This document shows positions 50,301 to 59,402 of a stretch of 64,000 bases of DNA, piece by piece. Every line of letters starts with the position of its first letter. Within the stretch, counting starts at the first letter, position 1. Location: contig JBBQZU010000007.1 of the NCBI GenBank assembly GCA_038207425.1, positions 75,190-139,189 on the forward strand, given 5' to 3'. The notes below the pieces were generated by a model that was not told the origin of the DNA, did no database searches, and worked only from the letters and a program-made list of their open reading frames with translations. Source of the DNA: JBBQZU01 sp038207425. GTDB taxonomy: Bacteria; Bacteroidota; Bacteroidia; Flavobacteriales_D; Cryomorphaceae. The position numbers and the translations under genes were made by a program.

Positions 50301-53271
50301 TCTTGCTCTTACCGCTGTTCAATTCTACTATTGACTCATCGAGTACTTTCACCCAATCACGGGCTTGATTGAGTTTTTCCGTTTCAACATCAAGGGCTGA
50401 TTTAGGCTGAACAGTTTTGGTAGTTGCTGCCTTTGCATCTGGGGTTTTATTTTCTGTAACAGCAGCCGATGCTATTTTCTCATTTGACGCTAGCGCCGGT
50501 GTTTCAGAAATATTTTGATTTACAGCTTCCTTCTCGGTCTTGGTTGATGGCTTCGATAGATCAGCTTCACTGAGTGCTACAGAAGGCAACACTGCGGTTG
50601 TCGCACCAGGTACAATCGTTACGCCTGCATTGCCGGTAGCGCCTGTTGATGGATTCTTTTGTTCACTAGTAGGCTTCGCATTATCAGACTTTGCGCGTGG
50701 GTTCGTCTCTGATGTTGCGCTATCTTCTGAATTTTCATTTGCATCCTTGTTGTTTGTATCCGCTAATGTTGCAATCAAACTTTCATCATCGATATACGCT
50801 TTGGCAAAAGTTCTTTGTGTTTGGCTGTCGCCCACTTTTGCAATTGCATCGGGGTATTTTGCGAGATATCCCGCGATTGCGGCCTTATCAGGCTTCACTG
50901 CATTCATGGAAGCCATGAGTTCGCCTGTGTTTTTGGCTGCAGTTTCGAGCGATCCAGGCTTGCGGGTTAGTGGCGTTGTGCGGTCGGGATGCTGTTCTTT
51001 TATGAGTGCAAGAATTTCGTATTGCTGCGTTTCGCTATGGGCATTTTCCTGCAGTTTCTCAGCATCTATATAAAGTTTGGTTGCGGTATTATCAGCAGCT
51101 TCCAAATCTTCCTTAAGCCTGGCTATCTCTTCATCGAGTTGCGTTGCCTGCCTTCCCTTGGCAAGTTTGCGTTGCGATTCTTTTTCGACCAGAATTTTGC
51201 GCAATGCCGTGCTCTCATTTCTAAGGGCAGTAGCCCGCTCCATTTTCTTACCAGCTTCGGCCTGGGCGCTTATACCGGTTTTTCTTACTTCATCTACGGG
51301 ATCAAAATGCTGAGCCAATTTGCCTTCGCCTTTGCGTATTGATTTTTCGCGCTTCAGTGCAGCCAATACAATATCGTAATCATTGGTGCCAATGGCCTGC
51401 CTGAGCGAATCAGCCTGGGCTTTGGCCGTATTGTATTCTGCAATTCTATGCGCTTCTTTTTCTTCGAGTTTTACCACCAGAAGTCTGGTATTTTCAGCTT
51501 TTTCAATTGCATCTTTAGCGAGTACTGAAGCCATAGCTGCTTCAAACATAAGCTTGCCCTGCTCGTCGCCACTTGCTCGTTGAGCTTGCACGTATAGCTG
51601 CTCTGTTTCGGTTGTTTTTTTCTGCGCTTCGGTAAATGCTTCAGTGTATACGTTTTCTGCTTCAGCTATATAATCGTTTAAAAGACGGTTCTGATTTTCA
51701 ATTTGACCTGCACGTTCATCAGCCTGATCGAGAATTGCTTTATTGCTCATACCGGCAGAAAATCCTGCATCGCTGTAAGCCATCTCAGGGCTTTTGGCAC
51801 TTTCAAGAGCAGCAACCGGTACCTTCATGGCACTTCCGTAAAAGTTCACATCCAGTGCCGCTTTTTGCCTTAGCAGGTTTTGAGCGAGTGCCGCTATATC
51901 GCCGTCATATTGCTTATCGAATAGGTTATTGATAATCAATTTTTCCATGCCGGCCGAAGTGATCAACTCCATTTCCTGCAGGTATGCGCTGATGCCGTTG
52001 CCTTTAGGAATGTCAACCTGGCCGCTGTGTACCATATTGCTCCCCTGCACTTCTATCAGCAATTTATAACGACCTGCTTTTGGGAAACTCAAAAGATAAT
52101 CGCCTGACTTAGGATCAGTATAGTGCGCTTCAATCTCGGCATTTGTTGCAGCATCGGTCAAGGTGATTTTGGCTGTTTTATTTGCCGGCACCACTTTATT
52201 TGCGAAAGCGCCTTTAATAAGGGTAATATTCAGCGGAACGTTGCTTACTTCAACCTTGTATACATGCAATTCGCCTTGCCGGCTACTTCGGGCTGAAGCA
52301 AAATTGGCCAGCGCATGCCTGGAATCAACGATGTAGAATATATCATCGTCAGGAGTATTAATTGCAAAATCGAGGTTTTCAGGACTTCCAAATGCTCCCG
52401 AAATTATATTGAACGAGGAGCGGTACACATCATATCCCCCCATTCCCTTGTGACCCTTGGACGAAAAGAAAAACGACTTATCATCGGGGTGCATGTATGG
52501 ATAGTCTTCATCATAAGGGGTATTGATATTTGGACCGAGCGCTACGGGTTGCGAAAAATTACCATCCGGAAGCATATCCGCGCGGTATATATCGAGCCCT
52601 GTTTTGCCATCCTTTCCATAGCTGGAAAAGTAAACCGTACCACCTGCACCACGAAAGTGTATAAGTGATTTATGATTGCGTTTTTTGTCGAGTGGCGAGA
52701 GCAACTCATCAGGTGTAACAAGTATTTTTCCGCCTATATCGCTAAGGTCATACAATCTGAAAAAGGCATCAGCGGTGGATTGTTTCTTATCAAGCACCAC
52801 TACTTCTTTTATTTTGGAGAGCAAGAGCTGGCCGTTTTGACAGGCTTCAATTTCGCGTTGCACCTGGTATGCTTCCACCTGCTTCGGGGCTTCGGCCCTG
52901 AATTTCTCATAGGCTTTTATTGCATCGGCAAACTGGTAGTTGATGTGATAGGCTCTACCAAGGTAGTACCAACAAAGCGGGTCTACTCCTGGTTTTCCGG
53001 CAGCAAAACGCAAGTTCTTTATGGCTTCCTGTTTTTTATCGGCATCGCCATAGAGCGCAGTTGCGCCATACTTAAAGTGAAATTCGGGATTGGAGCTGTT
53101 TAGACTTAACAACTGGGCAAACAAAGGCATAGCATCTGCATACCTTCCCTGATCGAAGCGCAGATTGGCTTCTTTCAATATGTCTTGCTCACTTGATTGG
53201 CCGGCTAGCTTTGCTGTGGAGAATAACAAAAGCCCAACCAAATACAAGCTGTATTTACAGCGTTGTTTCAA
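46351..53271 (-). CDS. Giant envelope protein: TPR, PD40 propeller, regulatory-like domain, long helical region, three SPOR-like repeats
   Basis: The 2306-residue product has a signal peptide (1-24, LAGQ). TPR-like helices (about 28-135) follow, then a PD40 beta-propeller region (about 200-335, with YDEDYPYMHPDDKSFFFSS and INTPDDDIFYIV), then a carboxypeptidase-regulatory-like domain (about 350-435). From about 440 to 1920 it is Ala/Glu/Lys-rich helix with low complexity. The C-terminus holds SPOR-like repeats at about 1972-2051, 2127-2206 and 2227-2306, and the last is worn. The order TPR, propeller, regulatory-like, peptidoglycan-binding resembles PorE of T9SS, with SPOR replacing OmpA. It is probably periplasmic and holds peptidoglycan. 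Partner and role are not known. Confidence 0.8.
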   Translation of the reverse strand: MKQRCKYSLYLVGLLLFSTAKLAGQSSEQDILKEANLRFDQGRYADAMPLFAQLLSLNSSNPEFHFKYGATALYGDADKKQEAIKNLRFAAGKPGVDPLCWYYLGRAYHINYQFADAIKAYEKFRAEAPKQVEAYQVQREIEACQNGQLLLSKIKEVVVLDKKQSTADAFFRLYDLSDIGGKILVTPDELLSPLDKKRNHKSLIHFRGAGGTVYFSSYGKDGKTGLDIYRADMLPDGNFSQPVALGPNINTPYDEDYPYMHPDDKSFFFSSKGHKGMGGYDVYRSSFNIISGAFGSPENLDFAINTPDDDIFYIVDSRHALANFASARSSRQGELHVYKVEVSNVPLNITLIKGAFANKVVPANKTAKITLTDAATNAEIEAHYTDPKSGDYLLSFPKAGRYKLLIEVQGSNMVHSGQVDIPKGNGISAYLQEMELITSAGMEKLIINNLFDKQYDGDIAALAQNLLRQKAALDVNFYGSAMKVPVAALESAKSPEMAYSDAGFSAGMSNKAILDQADERAGQIENQNRLLNDYIAEAENVYTEAFTEAQKKTTETEQLYVQAQRASGDEQGKLMFEAAMASVLAKDAIEKAENTRLLVVKLEEKEAHRIAEYNTAKAQADSLRQAIGTNDYDIVLAALKREKSIRKGEGKLAQHFDPVDEVRKTGISAQAEAGKKMERATALRNESTALRKILVEKESQRKLAKGRQATQLDEEIARLKEDLEAADNTATKLYIDAEKLQENAHSETQQYEILALIKEQHPDRTTPLTRKPGSLETAAKNTGELMASMNAVKPDKAAIAGYLAKYPDAIAKVGDSQTQRTFAKAYIDDESLIATLADTNNKDANENSEDSATSETNPRAKSDNAKPTSEQKNPSTGATGNAGVTIVPGATTAVLPSVALSEADLSKPSTKTEKEAVNQNISETPALASNEKIASAAVTENKTPDAKAATTKTVQPKSALDVETEKLNQARDWVKVLDESIVELNSGKSKIIATEKAKQLESFEKLKAEKLNEISMLETSISALSSESIANVPLSENEKIILAGSEADVNQLDASTAARLESRIERVSTDQKYLKIISNSAPEYHQSLATAELSGLSAPEISEKRIALNEQLIVALSEAEKGIIPAGYTADDILELRRIKTLELQQDRQILEGRLAYNPRSKEGKEYAAMLATTTVSENEKAANVAAQPETKDESSTILTNNIEKVSISPEMAQSLAEPFSRDLIMPGYEDRLSAKASTKPEQQLERRIAANTSLISALQSEISIYAAAAKAPGNENSTALKLRYEELLSERSSLVDEISADKKMLEELTLTAKAEPEKTEVKGEKPAKVVVASAKNLPLAAVEVAAFKTSFAESQRIIQGSGIAPYDERIALAEMSRQQAESIETRIGALAVMLDRSTTPYEQDQIQLAIQELSALSADKLQEADRLTIEAGNIATTVAIIDEPAKEPIAQNLSAKAETKELEVEALLVNTAETMELGSMAYKSLNASIRANDLDEQMKLLASERAKSEKILISYGSETDPVLKAQLYDDFITSATDIAEIQNEVKQEISKSNEAEIAFYTNSNTQLISKVESESVLTDIEVARLNDLKIQWSELSKSLESISSRSKELSVMSPADQNALLRGEIMVVSQLAAVNSQVTELSQKIDMRAAEEVAGLAKANDASAAFESNPTNHVALPNKTYTTPVVAKYAALIPETEIRTLKASDEALNFDLSIGLPSTAEADAKLIKQAARADETTMTTLQKNPAFVQYLSAKIKTDSLKSIEYSLADQALIYTTGANERFEEAKRLNEAVAAAENQDDKKMLLEQSSRIAAEAEVLYKKASIAATGAEEARSLRTAQQQNIAAAVSSLKAVEISDLDKVLKGEPYKIITADLASNQAIPAKNNAASSTVSTPGNQNTEGKAASKTGTSGGKTPDEDDDKPIATYWLGMIDIIAEKNNFSDVKENMFVSTETSIYSKAKPIPMNPPMPSGLIFQVQVGAFRNPIPQDMFKAFAPVMGQRLDNGITRYRAGIFTIYRDAVAAKDAIRQLGYKDAFVIAYLDGERLSAEEARAIVNRLPQAETRPSAAPITAMKQPPVVPSTLKASKPENTSVDKKPAVSAAALPENVEYYNDPNAAAAAPVEVIAGLFYTVQVGVYSKPVALDKLYNLTELNTELTAQKTIRYTTGRFNSVGDASLRKQAAQSLGVTDAFVTAYYNGRRISPNEANALLKEQGDVILALKAQKPVQVYVVVLGVFSGDVPQEFANTILERPELNIRSISESNEISIFISAEFADKQSAEEYLQKAIKVGLREAYLARWVNGKAIR

Positions 53272-53349
53272 AATTTAGTCTAAGGGTGAGTTAACTACGA
53301 CGAAGCTATAGGTTTGTTTCGGTTAATGTAGCGAAAGTTTACGATAAAA

Positions 53350-56300
53350 CTAAAACATGAAGGTATCAGCAAAAATATTTTGCTTTGATTTAGAACCGAG
53401 CATATAGGTAAAATCGAATTCCTTTTTAGTACCGGCCTTCTTGCGCTTGTCGTCTTTGGTTTCCATCAGGATGGTGTTAAAATCCTTATCGGTAGCAAAT
53501 GCCTGAAGCAGGCCTCGGTTGTAATTGAAATAATACCAGTTCGCATCATCCACCTCCAGATAGATATGAACCACATCGCCAGCTTGTTTCTTCTCCACCA
53601 CGACTTTGCCCGGTACTTTTCGAAAAAATTGTTTTTTACCGATACTCGCAATACCAATATCGCCGGTAGAAACGAACGACTCCAGGGCAGGGTCCCAGGT
53701 AAGCGATATATCGCTGATAAATATGGTTTTGCTAAGTGCATCAGGTATGCGCTTGAGCGCTCCGCTAAGGCTCATTTCTGAGATCACTTTGTCTGATTCG
53801 GTAAGTCCCATAATTTCGCGCACAGCATATTCGTAGTTTGAGTTTGCAAAATCCACTGGTTTCAGATCAGGTGCTTTTGAGAGATAGGCCTCCATCTTTT
53901 CAAGAGCTGCTTCATTGAAGAAAAAATCAATGGCCATAGATACCTGTATTTGAACTTTTTCATCAGCAGGCTGGAATGATAACTTCCCGATGGTATTGAG
54001 ATCAAACTGCCCCAGATTTTCACCCAGATTTAGCTTGCCTTGCGCATTCAGCTCGCAACTTTCTTTTCCGAGCGAAACGTAATTGCCGGGAAGGTTCTTT
54101 TGTTGCAGTTTATCTTTGGTAGCCACCTCATACATTTGCGTGGCTTTATTGAAGGTAAGATAGCCTCTTGAAGTTACCACCGGTACATCGCCGGGATCTT
54201 TTGTAGCCGAAAGAAATGTGCCATAGATTTCATAGGGTTCTTTGGCGAGATTCATACCAACTTCCACACTTTGTCCACGGTCGTTTATAAGCAAGGTATC
54301 CACCGGAATAAGCACTTCATTTGGGTCAATACTTGCCGTAAATTTCATCCAGTTTCTGTCAAGACCGCTACAATTATGAATAATGCGGGTGCTGCCTGCG
54401 AAGGTGAGAAATTTGTTATTTGCCGTAAGGCTTACATCACCTTGGTATTCAAAATGCGGACTCAAAAAGAAGGCTTCAAGAGATGAGATTTTTCCTGTTG
54501 CAACCGTTTGAGCAGTAGTATCAACACTTATGTTTGAAAGTTTTATGAGCTGCGGCTTTTTATTTTCATCCACATAGTAATACTCTCCTGTGGCTGCGTA
54601 TTTCTTGCGAGAAATTGGTGTAACAATGGCATTCTGAATGGTATGGTATTCGGTAATAAAGTTGGCAAGAATGGTTGCTCCCTGAAGCGGGTCTATTTTT
54701 GCCTTTCGGCGAATGACGGCCTGACCATCAGAAGGCGTAATTTTGGCATCAGCAAGGCGAATATAGGGTATTTCACTTGCAGTAATGGTGTTGGTCTTGA
54801 GGTCATACACTGCCTTTGGAGCCATGAAATTGAGTGAATCCTGCCCGGGTGCAGTGCTGAAAAAGTTGGACCGCTTCATGTCAAGTTCAGTATCGATAAC
54901 AAAGTCGCTGAGCATTTCTTTTGAACTTTGCAAGGCGATGTCATTACGATCCATAAACCACTTGAATTCATCCATATAGCAGTAATATTCGTTCACAGGA
55001 AATTCCACTTTTGTATCGTCACCATTCGACTTAAATTCTGCAATACGGGTTGTGAAATCTATGTGAGCTTTTACATCTTCTGTGCTGAAAGCGAGACTCG
55101 ATTCCTGCATCGCTTGTAGCCTGAACGCCGCTGTGTCTGAGTCAAAGGATTCCAATTTATAAACTATCAGGTCTGATTCAAGCTCAGCGCCCGAGAATGA
55201 CATAATTCCATCGCCTTCAAGACCTGTTGGCGAAAGGTTCAGCTTGCCCTTTATCAAGTCACCTTGGCCTTCAAACATCTTGATAGGCGTTTTTATAACA
55301 CCTGCTGAAAGGATGTCCTGAGCCGGATAAAATGCGAGGTCTATAGCTTCAGCATGGGCTTCGGGCACTTCAGGTCCTGCAGCCTGTTTGCGGTTTACAA
55401 AACTCTCGGTTATACCTTTAGTGCTATCCGGAAAAAAGACAAATTGCTCAGACTCCGACACGGATGTGAGATACTCCATGGCACCATTTCCCTGCAAGCC
55501 TTTATAGTTGAGAATGATGTCGTTTTTAAAGATGGCCTTGGTACCATAAAGTGGCAATCCATTGGCTGGTGTGGCCCTTACAAAACCGAGGGAGTAATCC
55601 TTTTGTACACCAATTTTCTCAGCCAATTCAGGAAAGATACCTCCTGAAACAAACCTGCCGCTAAGCGCAATTTGCTCCGTGGCAAAGTTGTCGAGACTGT
55701 CAATAATAAAGGGCTCGAGCTCAAAGAATACCTTGTCGCGATCGTACACTCCATTTTGTATGGCCTTGTTGTCATAGTAAACGAAGGATGGCCTGTCGCA
55801 GGTAAGGATGGGATATTCGGTAAACTCAGGCTGCATACCTGATTTATTAAATTGGTTGTCCACTTGCAGTGTGCCCCCTACTCCTTCAATTACGTTTTTT
55901 ACTTTACGGAGCGCCTTTGATTTGGCATTGAAATCTTCCACGTAAATACGGCAAGAGTCTACTGTAATAAGGTCAATCTGAAACTTGTCGTAGTTAAAAA
56001 AATACTCCTGCCCGTAAAATTCAAATTTGCCTGAGCGCACCACCCCTCCAAAATTGAAATCGCGGTTTTTGCGAATGTTTACAATGCCATCCTTTGGGTA
56101 AATTGAAACGTTTTGCGAGTCAGAGAGCTGAATTTGATCAATGCCTTTCAGCACCAGGTCATAGTTGATCAGATTAAGCTCAGCATTTTTTCCATCGCCT
56201 ACATCTGAGTTGAATAGCAGCACATCATAGTCAATATTTCCTGCTGCTGCTGAAACGTAGTTGTACAACTTGGGCTTAACTTCTACTGTTTGGGTTGGTA

Positions 56301-57795
56301 TATCATATATGATGAAACCTTTATTGGTTAAGTCAATAAGTACGTGCACATAATTTTCCAGCTTGAAGCCCATCGCATTGGCCAGGCCATCGGCACCCAC
56401 CACATCAGAGTTCATGCGCCGGGCGTACTGTCGGATACCGTACAGTGGATTCATTTTGTCCATTCCCTGAATGCTCGTGTAGCGTATTTTCTTAAAGTAA
56501 TCAGCCGACTCGAAGGCAGCCCGGGTTTCAGAACTTCCGAAAAGATTGCCCATTCTGATCACGGGGTCGTCTATATTCCAGTAAAGGGCTTCAAAATACA
56601 AATCGAGCTTATGGTATGAGTCGTAGTACGGTGACTTTGAAAAACCTTCATCAAGCCGCACCAGCGTCAAAGTTCTGTTTTCATTATTGAACCGCAGTGA
56701 TAAGCTTGGGTGCATTACAGAGTCGTTATTAAGAACAATTACAATCCGCGCATCAGCGCTGGAAATCCGCGAAGGCGAAATGGTGTAGGATTGTGAATAG
56801 GCAATAAGCTGCGGCAAATTGTCGCGTTTGAAAGTTACCATAGCCGGGTCGAAGCCTGTACCAAATCCTTCCAAGTTGGCGCCTTCCATTCTAAAACCAC
56901 CGCTGTAATCAACCCTATCAAATATATTGGGAATCGAAAGCCGCTTATCGTAAGATGAAAACTGCGGGAAGGTGGCCTTCTCAGGCGTTACATTGGCAAG
57001 GATTTTATCTTCTACTTCACCGAGTAGCGGCCTTTTGAAATAAGGGTTGAAGAAAAGTACCGAATCAATCTTTAAACTGCTTGAGCGCATGCTGATAAGG
57101 TATACATTCTGAATTACGGCATAGGTCTCATTGGCATTCAGGCCGGCTCTCTCCCAGGTTAATTTTCCTTCCTTTCCGCGAAAGCGCTCATCGCCAGGGA
57201 AATATTCGCCAGACGTGGCGTATATCACAGAACTATCGCCTTTGGCGAGGCATACCAGATTGAAATTGTCAAACTCAACGCTGTGATTTTTTCCATCAAA
57301 CTTAAACTTCCAGTTGGAATTATTTGATTTCCATACAGCCGTGCCCGATGAGTAAAATGTATTGTCGTTAAGCAAACCTTCGCTCATCGTGATGTATGCT
57401 TCGAGATTGGCTTTACTCTTTCCGAGAAGGAAGTCCAGGGTTTTAAGCCATGTATCGAAGCCTTCCTTTTCCTGCGGCGAACCCGGAAAAGCCATAAGAC
57501 AGGTAAGGTACCCCTGAATAAATGGAAATGGCCTGAAGCGTTTCTTCTGCAGACCATCCGCTATATCATAAATTTTTGCCTGTTGGGCAGGAGTGTAGGG
57601 ATTGGCACTAAGCCAAAAAGGTTCAAACTTCTCATCCATCAGGGCTTTTGACTCCTTTTTATCAACTTCGTCAAAAATTGCCTTGAGCTCATTGTAAAAA
57701 GCCTGAGGCTCACGCGTGAATCCTTTGGAAGTTTGGGCATGCGATGCTGCTGCAATCATAATGAGCGATATGCTGAGCAGAATTTTTTGGATCAT
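53350..57795 (-). CDS. Giant exported beta-rich protein, unknown function
   Basis: The 1481-residue product has a signal peptide (1-20, ASHAQ). A helical N-terminal region (about 25-140) is followed by over 1300 residues of strand-rich sequence. Segments such as APKAVYDLKTNTITASEIPY, KLNLSPTGLEGDGIMSFSGA and GTLQVDN repeat the pattern of OstA/LptA-like beta-taco proteins, but no named domain is clear. The C-terminus has no sorting domain and ends in a KRKKAGTKKEFDF region. It likely lies in the periplasm or on the outer membrane. It is in the same orientation as the giant SPOR protein (78 bases downstream) and follows prmA by seven bases. Confidence 0.7.
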   Translation of the reverse strand: MIQKILLSISLIMIAAASHAQTSKGFTREPQAFYNELKAIFDEVDKKESKALMDEKFEPFWLSANPYTPAQQAKIYDIADGLQKKRFRPFPFIQGYLTCLMAFPGSPQEKEGFDTWLKTLDFLLGKSKANLEAYITMSEGLLNDNTFYSSGTAVWKSNNSNWKFKFDGKNHSVEFDNFNLVCLAKGDSSVIYATSGEYFPGDERFRGKEGKLTWERAGLNANETYAVIQNVYLISMRSSSLKIDSVLFFNPYFKRPLLGEVEDKILANVTPEKATFPQFSSYDKRLSIPNIFDRVDYSGGFRMEGANLEGFGTGFDPAMVTFKRDNLPQLIAYSQSYTISPSRISSADARIVIVLNNDSVMHPSLSLRFNNENRTLTLVRLDEGFSKSPYYDSYHKLDLYFEALYWNIDDPVIRMGNLFGSSETRAAFESADYFKKIRYTSIQGMDKMNPLYGIRQYARRMNSDVVGADGLANAMGFKLENYVHVLIDLTNKGFIIYDIPTQTVEVKPKLYNYVSAAAGNIDYDVLLFNSDVGDGKNAELNLINYDLVLKGIDQIQLSDSQNVSIYPKDGIVNIRKNRDFNFGGVVRSGKFEFYGQEYFFNYDKFQIDLITVDSCRIYVEDFNAKSKALRKVKNVIEGVGGTLQVDNQFNKSGMQPEFTEYPILTCDRPSFVYYDNKAIQNGVYDRDKVFFELEPFIIDSLDNFATEQIALSGRFVSGGIFPELAEKIGVQKDYSLGFVRATPANGLPLYGTKAIFKNDIILNYKGLQGNGAMEYLTSVSESEQFVFFPDSTKGITESFVNRKQAAGPEVPEAHAEAIDLAFYPAQDILSAGVIKTPIKMFEGQGDLIKGKLNLSPTGLEGDGIMSFSGAELESDLIVYKLESFDSDTAAFRLQAMQESSLAFSTEDVKAHIDFTTRIAEFKSNGDDTKVEFPVNEYYCYMDEFKWFMDRNDIALQSSKEMLSDFVIDTELDMKRSNFFSTAPGQDSLNFMAPKAVYDLKTNTITASEIPYIRLADAKITPSDGQAVIRRKAKIDPLQGATILANFITEYHTIQNAIVTPISRKKYAATGEYYYVDENKKPQLIKLSNISVDTTAQTVATGKISSLEAFFLSPHFEYQGDVSLTANNKFLTFAGSTRIIHNCSGLDRNWMKFTASIDPNEVLIPVDTLLINDRGQSVEVGMNLAKEPYEIYGTFLSATKDPGDVPVVTSRGYLTFNKATQMYEVATKDKLQQKNLPGNYVSLGKESCELNAQGKLNLGENLGQFDLNTIGKLSFQPADEKVQIQVSMAIDFFFNEAALEKMEAYLSKAPDLKPVDFANSNYEYAVREIMGLTESDKVISEMSLSGALKRIPDALSKTIFISDISLTWDPALESFVSTGDIGIASIGKKQFFRKVPGKVVVEKKQAGDVVHIYLEVDDANWYYFNYNRGLLQAFATDKDFNTILMETKDDKRKKAGTKKEFDFTYMLGSKSKQNIFADTFMF

Positions 57796-57802
57796 ATAGC
57801 TG

Positions 57803-58630
57803 TTACTTTATCAATTTCAGTGCCGCCCAGTGGTCATCGGTTTTTGTGGCTACATGTTTCAATCCATGTAATACGCCTTCGCTTATAATATCGGATGCAT
57901 CGGCGTCAAAGAAACCGCTCATAATCAAAGCGCCTCCGGGGCTAAGGCATTTTGCGTAGGTGCGGATATCATTAAGGAGCACGTTCTTGTTGATATTGGC
58001 CAAGATAAGGTCAAAAACTTCTCCTTCTATGGAGTCAGCATTTCCTTTATCCACATGAATGTTCACCTGGTTTAACGCAGCATTCTCAATCGCATTGCGG
58101 CAAGCCCAGTCGTTCACATCAATGGCCCGGGCATTTGCAGCGCCGAGTTTCACTGCGGCTATTGCCAATACACCGGTACCTGTGCCCATATCGAGTATGC
58201 TTTTTCCTTCGAGCGTTTCATCGAGCAAATAGGTAAGCATATGGCGGGTAGTTGCGTGGTGGCCTGTGCCAAAAGACATTTGCGGAGTGATGAGCAAATC
58301 GAGGTCATAATGTTCAGTGACTTTGTGAAATGGTGCACGTACTATGCAGCGTCGGCCTATGGTTACTACAGGATAATCGGCCTCCCATATCGCGTTCCAG
58401 TTTTGATCAGGTATGAAATCGCGGTTGTAAGCCAATGTACCAAGGTATGCAAGACCATCCGCTACATCGCGCACAGCGGCTTCATCATCCAGGTTTTCTG
58501 CTACAAAAGCATCTACTCCTTCGGTGGTATCTACAAAGCTATCAAAGCCCAGATCGGCCAGTTCGCTCACTAATATTTCACTCAGGGGCTGCAGGGGGTT
58601 GCAGTGGAAGCGGTAAGCGTAATAATTCAT
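57803..58630 (-). CDS. prmA: Ribosomal protein L11 methyltransferase
   Basis: The 275-residue protein has an N-terminal substrate-binding domain and a class I methyltransferase domain from about 115. Motifs are MSFGTGHHATTRHML, SILDMGTGTGVLAIAA (SAM binding) and LILANINKNVL (the NPPY-equivalent for Lys trimethylation). PrmA methylates the N-terminal and Lys residues of ribosomal protein L11. It overlaps tpiA by four bases. Confidence 0.93.
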   Translation of the reverse strand: MNYYAYRFHCNPLQPLSEILVSELADLGFDSFVDTTEGVDAFVAENLDDEAAVRDVADGLAYLGTLAYNRDFIPDQNWNAIWEADYPVVTIGRRCIVRAPFHKVTEHYDLDLLITPQMSFGTGHHATTRHMLTYLLDETLEGKSILDMGTGTGVLAIAAVKLGAANARAIDVNDWACRNAIENAALNQVNIHVDKGNADSIEGEVFDLILANINKNVLLNDIRTYAKCLSPGGALIMSGFFDADASDIISEGVLHGLKHVATKTDDHWAALKLIK

Positions 58631-59391
58631 AATGCAGCCGCTTCTACAATGGCAATAAAATCGGCGGGGACAAGCGATGCCCCCCCGATAAGGCCTCCGT
58701 CAATATCAGGTTGCTCAAGAAGCTGAGCTGCATTTTGTGGTTTCATGCTGCCACCGTAGAGTATGCGCAGCCTTTCGGCAAATTGTGATCCGAAGATTTC
58801 TGCTGCCAAATTTCTGATGGCAAGGTGCATTTCCTGAGCTTGCTCATTCGATGCGGTTTTGCCGGTACCAATGGCCCAAACCGGTTCGTAAGCAACAACA
58901 AGGTGCGATAGCTCTGATGCTGTAAATCCCTTTAATGCAGTACGTACCTGGTCAGATACTATTTCTACATGCTTGCCTGATTCACGTTCGCTCAGCACCT
59001 CGCCGCAGCAATAGACAGGTATTACCCCAGCTTTTACACAAGCAGCTATCTTTCTGCCGATAATTACATCCGTTTCTCCGTGACAGGTGCGGCGTTCGCT
59101 GTGACCTACTATGGCATATTTCACTCCTGCCGATTTGAGCATGGCGGCTGAATACTCACCTGTGAAGGCCCCCTGAACTTCTTCTCGGGCTGAAACATCT
59201 TGCGCACCCACACCCACGCGTGATGTGCTGTAATCCGCTAGCTGCGAGAGGTAAAGTGCTGGTGGTGCAACCATCATATCTACACCTTTGGGTAATGCGA
59301 TCGCGGCTTCATTTATCTTCTTAAAGAGATGTTCTGCTTCGCTGTGCAGCATGTTCATTTTCCAATTGCCGGCTATAAGTTTTGTTCGCAT
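58627..59391 (-). CDS. tpiA: Triosephosphate isomerase
   Basis: The 254-residue TIM barrel has the catalytic Lys11 in AGNWKMN, the His in YAIVGHSERR and the Glu in VAYEPVWAIGTGKT, with the phosphate loop at ILYGGSMKPQNA and GLIGGASL. It interconverts dihydroxyacetone phosphate and glyceraldehyde 3-phosphate in glycolysis. Overlap with prmA (ATGA) shows an operon. Confidence 0.97.
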   Translation of the reverse strand: MRTKLIAGNWKMNMLHSEAEHLFKKINEAAIALPKGVDMMVAPPALYLSQLADYSTSRVGVGAQDVSAREEVQGAFTGEYSAAMLKSAGVKYAIVGHSERRTCHGETDVIIGRKIAACVKAGVIPVYCCGEVLSERESGKHVEIVSDQVRTALKGFTASELSHLVVAYEPVWAIGTGKTASNEQAQEMHLAIRNLAAEIFGSQFAERLRILYGGSMKPQNAAQLLEQPDIDGGLIGGASLVPADFIAIVEAAAL

Positions 59392-59402
59392 GGGTTTTTT
59401 AT

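Noticed and set aside
47639..51583. Many long plus-strand frames opposite the giant protein gene
   Set aside because: They are antisense shadows of an Ala/Glu/Ser-rich coding sequence; products are Ser- and Ala-rich with no domain.
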